A model generated the notes under the pieces. It did no database searches and was not told where the DNA came from. It worked only from the letters and a program-made list of their open reading frames with translations. From the NCBI GenBank assembly GCA_013791855.1, contig VMTA01000004.1, positions 1-64,000 on the forward strand: a DNA stretch of 64,000 bases. Direction: 5' to 3'. Origin of the DNA: Sideroxydans sp. (GTDB taxonomy: Bacteria; Pseudomonadota; Gammaproteobacteria; Burkholderiales; Gallionellaceae). A program made the translations under genes and the position numbers. Of the stretch, positions 61,987 through 64,000 are shown in pieces (position 1 is the first letter of the stretch; the number at the start of each line of letters is the position of its first letter).

Positions 61987-62011
61987 AAAAGCCGGGCATC
62001 GCCCGGCTTTT
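61987..62011 (-). terminator. Rho-independent terminator after the small Omp
   Basis: AAAAGCCGGGC-ATC-GCCCGGCTTTT, an 11-bp stem (bidirectional), followed on the minus strand by seven T. It ends the transcript of the 62027-62557 gene. Confidence 0.9.
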
Positions 62012-62026
62012 AATGAATAACAAAAA

Positions 62027-62557
62027 TTAGAACGCGTATGCAACGCCGAAGCTCATGACGCTGGCTTTCAGAGGAGCTGAAGAGCTGTCATATTCACCCA
62101 GACTTATGTATTGAGCGCGCAGACTGGTTTTCTCGGACAGGCTATAGGATGCACCAACACCATACATCATGCCGCTCTTTGACGCGCTTGCGCTATAGCC
62201 AAAGTTGCTAGAGATATCAGTTTTGTTGCTGGTGATGCCAAGCTTGCCAAATAAGCTGAACTGATCATTGAGTGGGAAGGAGGCGACTGCGGCAGCATAT
62301 AACGAAGAGGTTTTAACTGTCGCGCTGTTACCGCCGGCAGTCAGAGTCGAATCGCCAAACATGGTGTAACCCACTTCAGCGGAAAACTGCGAACTGTAGT
62401 TGTAGCCGCCTGCAATGGTCACGTTGCCGGGCGTTGGGAAGGTGGCATTGTTAGTCCAAGTGGTTGTGCCGAAATCGCCGGCAATGTAGTAAGTGCCAGC
62501 CATTGCAGGTGCGGCGAACGATGCCAAAATGGCGAGAGCCAAGATATTTTTTTTCAT
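62027..62557 (-). CDS. Small outer-membrane beta-barrel (OmpA/Ail-like)
   Basis: 176 aa. Signal peptide about 1-20 (SFAAPAMAGT), then an eight-stranded type barrel pattern (TVAGGYNYSSQFSAEVGYTMFG, FSLFGKLGITSNKTDI, SLSEKTSLRAQYISLGEYDSS) ending in a Phe-terminated strand (SFGVAYAF). It resembles OmpA-like porin/Ail proteins without the periplasmic domain. It follows a GGAAAC-type Shine-Dalgarno and has tandem AAAATATATAGGCC motifs about 90-125 bp upstream. Confidence 0.85.
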   Translation of the reverse strand: MKKNILALAILASFAAPAMAGTYYIAGDFGTTTWTNNATFPTPGNVTIAGGYNYSSQFSAEVGYTMFGDSTLTAGGNSATVKTSSLYAAAVASFPLNDQFSLFGKLGITSNKTDISSNFGYSASASKSGMMYGVGASYSLSEKTSLRAQYISLGEYDSSSAPLKASVMSFGVAYAF

Positions 62558-62645
62558 GCTGTTTCCTTTTGTTATTGAATAACGCGAACAAAATCTCGCA
62601 GGCGCATAGTCGCTTATTGATTGTGGTTATGTAAACCAAAACGAC

Positions 62646-62681
62646 GGCCTATATATTTTCTGAAAAAGGCCTATATATTTT
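62646..62681 (-). repeat. Tandem AAAATATATAGGCC motifs upstream of the small Omp gene
   Basis: On the minus strand AAAATATATAGGCC occurs twice (62668-62681 and 62646-62659), 22 bp apart. The same 14-mer begins the repeats at 31004 and 32764 on the plus strand. Confidence 0.8.
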
Positions 62682-62715
62682 TTCGCGGCGATTCAGGATA
62701 ACTGTGCGGCTTAAT

Positions 62716-64000
62716 TCAGTGACGCGTCGCAAGCCACTCGACCAGCGCATCCTGCGCATCTTGTCCGTGCTTGGCATTGGGATGGTTGATGAAGAAAACT
62801 ACCACCCAATCCTTGTTGCGCTTCGAGCGTACATAACCCGCGAGTGTCTTCACGCCTTCCAGTGTGCCGGTCTTGAGATGGGCGTGGCGGGCGGCGGGGC
62901 TGTCGCTCAGCCGTTGCTGCACGGAGCCGTCGACGCCGAGGATGGGTAGCGAAGATCGCAGCTCGGCACTGAATGGATTTTCTGCAGCATGTTCCAGTAA
63001 CTGGGCCATGTGCGCGGCGCTGATGCGTTCGATGCGCGACAAGCCGGCACCGTTCTCCAGCACCAATTCCTTGAAATCCATACCGGTTCGCGTCAGCCAG
63101 TTTTGCATGGCGAAGATGCTGCGTTCGATGCCCATGCGCCGACTGGTTTCGCTGCCGGAGAAGACGGCCGGCATGTCGCCGGGTTCGTTCTCCAGCGGGA
63201 GCGTCTCGCCCAGCGTCAGGAACAATTGGCGCGCCATGACATTGTTGCTGTATTTGTTGATGTCGCGAATGACGGTAATCAGAGGCTCGGAGCGATGCGT
63301 GGAGAACAATCGCGCACTGGGTGCGACGGTCCCTTCGCGTTGTATGCCATTTAATGTGCCGCCCAGTTCTTGCCAGATGGCGCGGAAGACGGCTTCCACG
63401 TAGCGGGTGTGCGGCATCACGGACAGGCTCTGTTCGCGTTCGCCGCACTCGATGGGGTAGTCGCCTTGCAACACCACGCTGTCGCCGCCGGGCTGCACCG
63501 AAAGGCGGCCATCCCAGTCGCTGCAGTTGAACTTGCCGCTGGTCGGGGCGAGTTGGTTCTCCAGCGAGAATCCGGAGATGGGCGGCAGGCTCACGACATT
63601 CAGCGCTTCGCCGTTAGGCAGGTAACGCAGGCGCACGATGTTGAAGTTGAGCAACAAGGCATCCGGACCGACGTTGTAGGCGCGCAGCGGGTCGTTGTCG
63701 AATTCGGCGGGGTCGTGCGGTTGCAGGTCGAAATAGCTGCGGTCGAGTACCAGATCGCCCTTGATATCGCGCAAGCCGCGCGCGCGCAGATCGGAGAGCC
63801 ATAGCCAGAACTGCTCGATGGTGAACTTGGGGTCGCCGTAGCCTTTCAAGATCAGGTCGCCATACAACTCGCCATCCGAGAGCTCCCCGTCCAAGTAAGC
63901 CTCGGTCTTCCATGTATAGGCCGGGCCTAGCAGGTCGAGCCCGGCATAAGTGGTCAGCAGCTTCATGTTGGAAGCCGGATTCATCGCCCGCTGGGCATTC
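62716..64000 (-). CDS. dacB: D-alanyl-D-alanine carboxypeptidase/PBP4 (5' truncated by window end)
   Basis: At least 428 codons; the N-terminus continues past the window edge. SXXK is SNMK (in ASNMKLLTTY, just inside the edge), SXN is SNN (in NKYSNNVMARQ), and the KTG box is KTGTLEGVKT. These are the penicillin-binding protein motifs of class C type PBP4, with the family's long insertion between SXXK and SXN. It removes or cuts peptidoglycan peptides in the periplasm. Confidence 0.95.
   Translation of the reverse strand, partial: NAQRAMNPASNMKLLTTYAGLDLLGPAYTWKTEAYLDGELSDGELYGDLILKGYGDPKFTIEQFWLWLSDLRARGLRDIKGDLVLDRSYFDLQPHDPAEFDNDPLRAYNVGPDALLLNFNIVRLRYLPNGEALNVVSLPPISGFSLENQLAPTSGKFNCSDWDGRLSVQPGGDSVVLQGDYPIECGEREQSLSVMPHTRYVEAVFRAIWQELGGTLNGIQREGTVAPSARLFSTHRSEPLITVIRDINKYSNNVMARQLFLTLGETLPLENEPGDMPAVFSGSETSRRMGIERSIFAMQNWLTRTGMDFKELVLENGAGLSRIERISAAHMAQLLEHAAENPFSAELRSSLPILGVDGSVQQRLSDSPAARHAHLKTGTLEGVKTLAGYVRSKRNKDWVVVFFINHPNAKHGQDAQDALVEWLATRH

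Overview
The window is about 64 kb of GC-rich proteobacterial chromosome. The gene content suggests a diazotrophic betaproteobacterium, possibly of the Gallionellaceae/Nitrosomonadales type; this is inferred from gene families and repeat types, not from a marker gene. No rRNA, tRNA, CRISPR array, transposase or integrase was seen.

Layout. (1) 1-7.1 kb: the 3' part of a Cache-PAS-GGDEF protein, a membrane glutaredoxin, a secreted nuclease, an EamA permease with an attenuator-like leader, and a three-gene envelope operon (FecR-domain, Cys-rich coiled-coil, TPR-PDZ). (2) 7.1-13.2 kb, minus strand: a nitrogen-fixation accessory block with a small protein, ankyrin repeats, SagB-type double nitroreductase, NifZ-like protein, bacteriohemerythrin, SIR2-like protein, an Fe-S (CCG-domain) protein and a GST-like protein. 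(3) 13.6-22.2 kb: a PAS-GGDEF protein, draT, then nifH-nifD-nifK-nifT-ferredoxin-nafY-DUF6129-type gene and a small unknown. (4) 22.2-28.5 kb: a GAF-PAS-PAS-GGDEF protein, a metzincin-like lipoprotein, modABC and an acetyltransferase. (5) 28.6-31.0 kb: LRV Fe-S protein, an unknown gene and an isochorismatase-family hydrolase. (6) 31.0-34.7 kb: non-nif genes that interrupt the cluster (CSD-DUF1294, double cNMP-binding protein, AT-rich HEPN protein), associated with copies of a short repeat. (7) 34.8-42.2 kb: nifE-nifN-nifX-rseC, DUF269, DUF683, FdxB, a [2Fe-2S] ferredoxin, an unknown, a TAXI-type protein and a small unknown, closed by a terminator. (8) 42.3-64 kb: housekeeping genes, including slt, cca, ttcA, phosphoethanolamine transferase, trhP-like U32, the methyl cycle metF/ahcY/metK with an SAH riboswitch, two LpxL-family acyltransferases, ubiD, outer-membrane proteins and a 5'-truncated dacB.

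How the genes work together. NifHDK is the Mo nitrogenase, NifEN/NifX/NafY handle FeMo-cofactor, ModABC brings in molybdate, the ferredoxins can feed electrons, and DraT can ADP-ribosylate NifH. I located sigma54 promoters (TGGCAC-N5-TTGC type) with upstream NifA sites (TGT-N10-ACA) before nifH, the LRV gene and nifE. A sigma54 promoter without a perfect NifA site precedes the SIR2/hemerythrin/NifZ/SagB operon, and a weaker sigma54-like one precedes modA. That accessory operon is the best candidate for an undescribed nitrogenase-support system. Mobile-type palindromic repeats have entered the cluster at several points, once in frame inside nifN and once at the 3' end of rseC.
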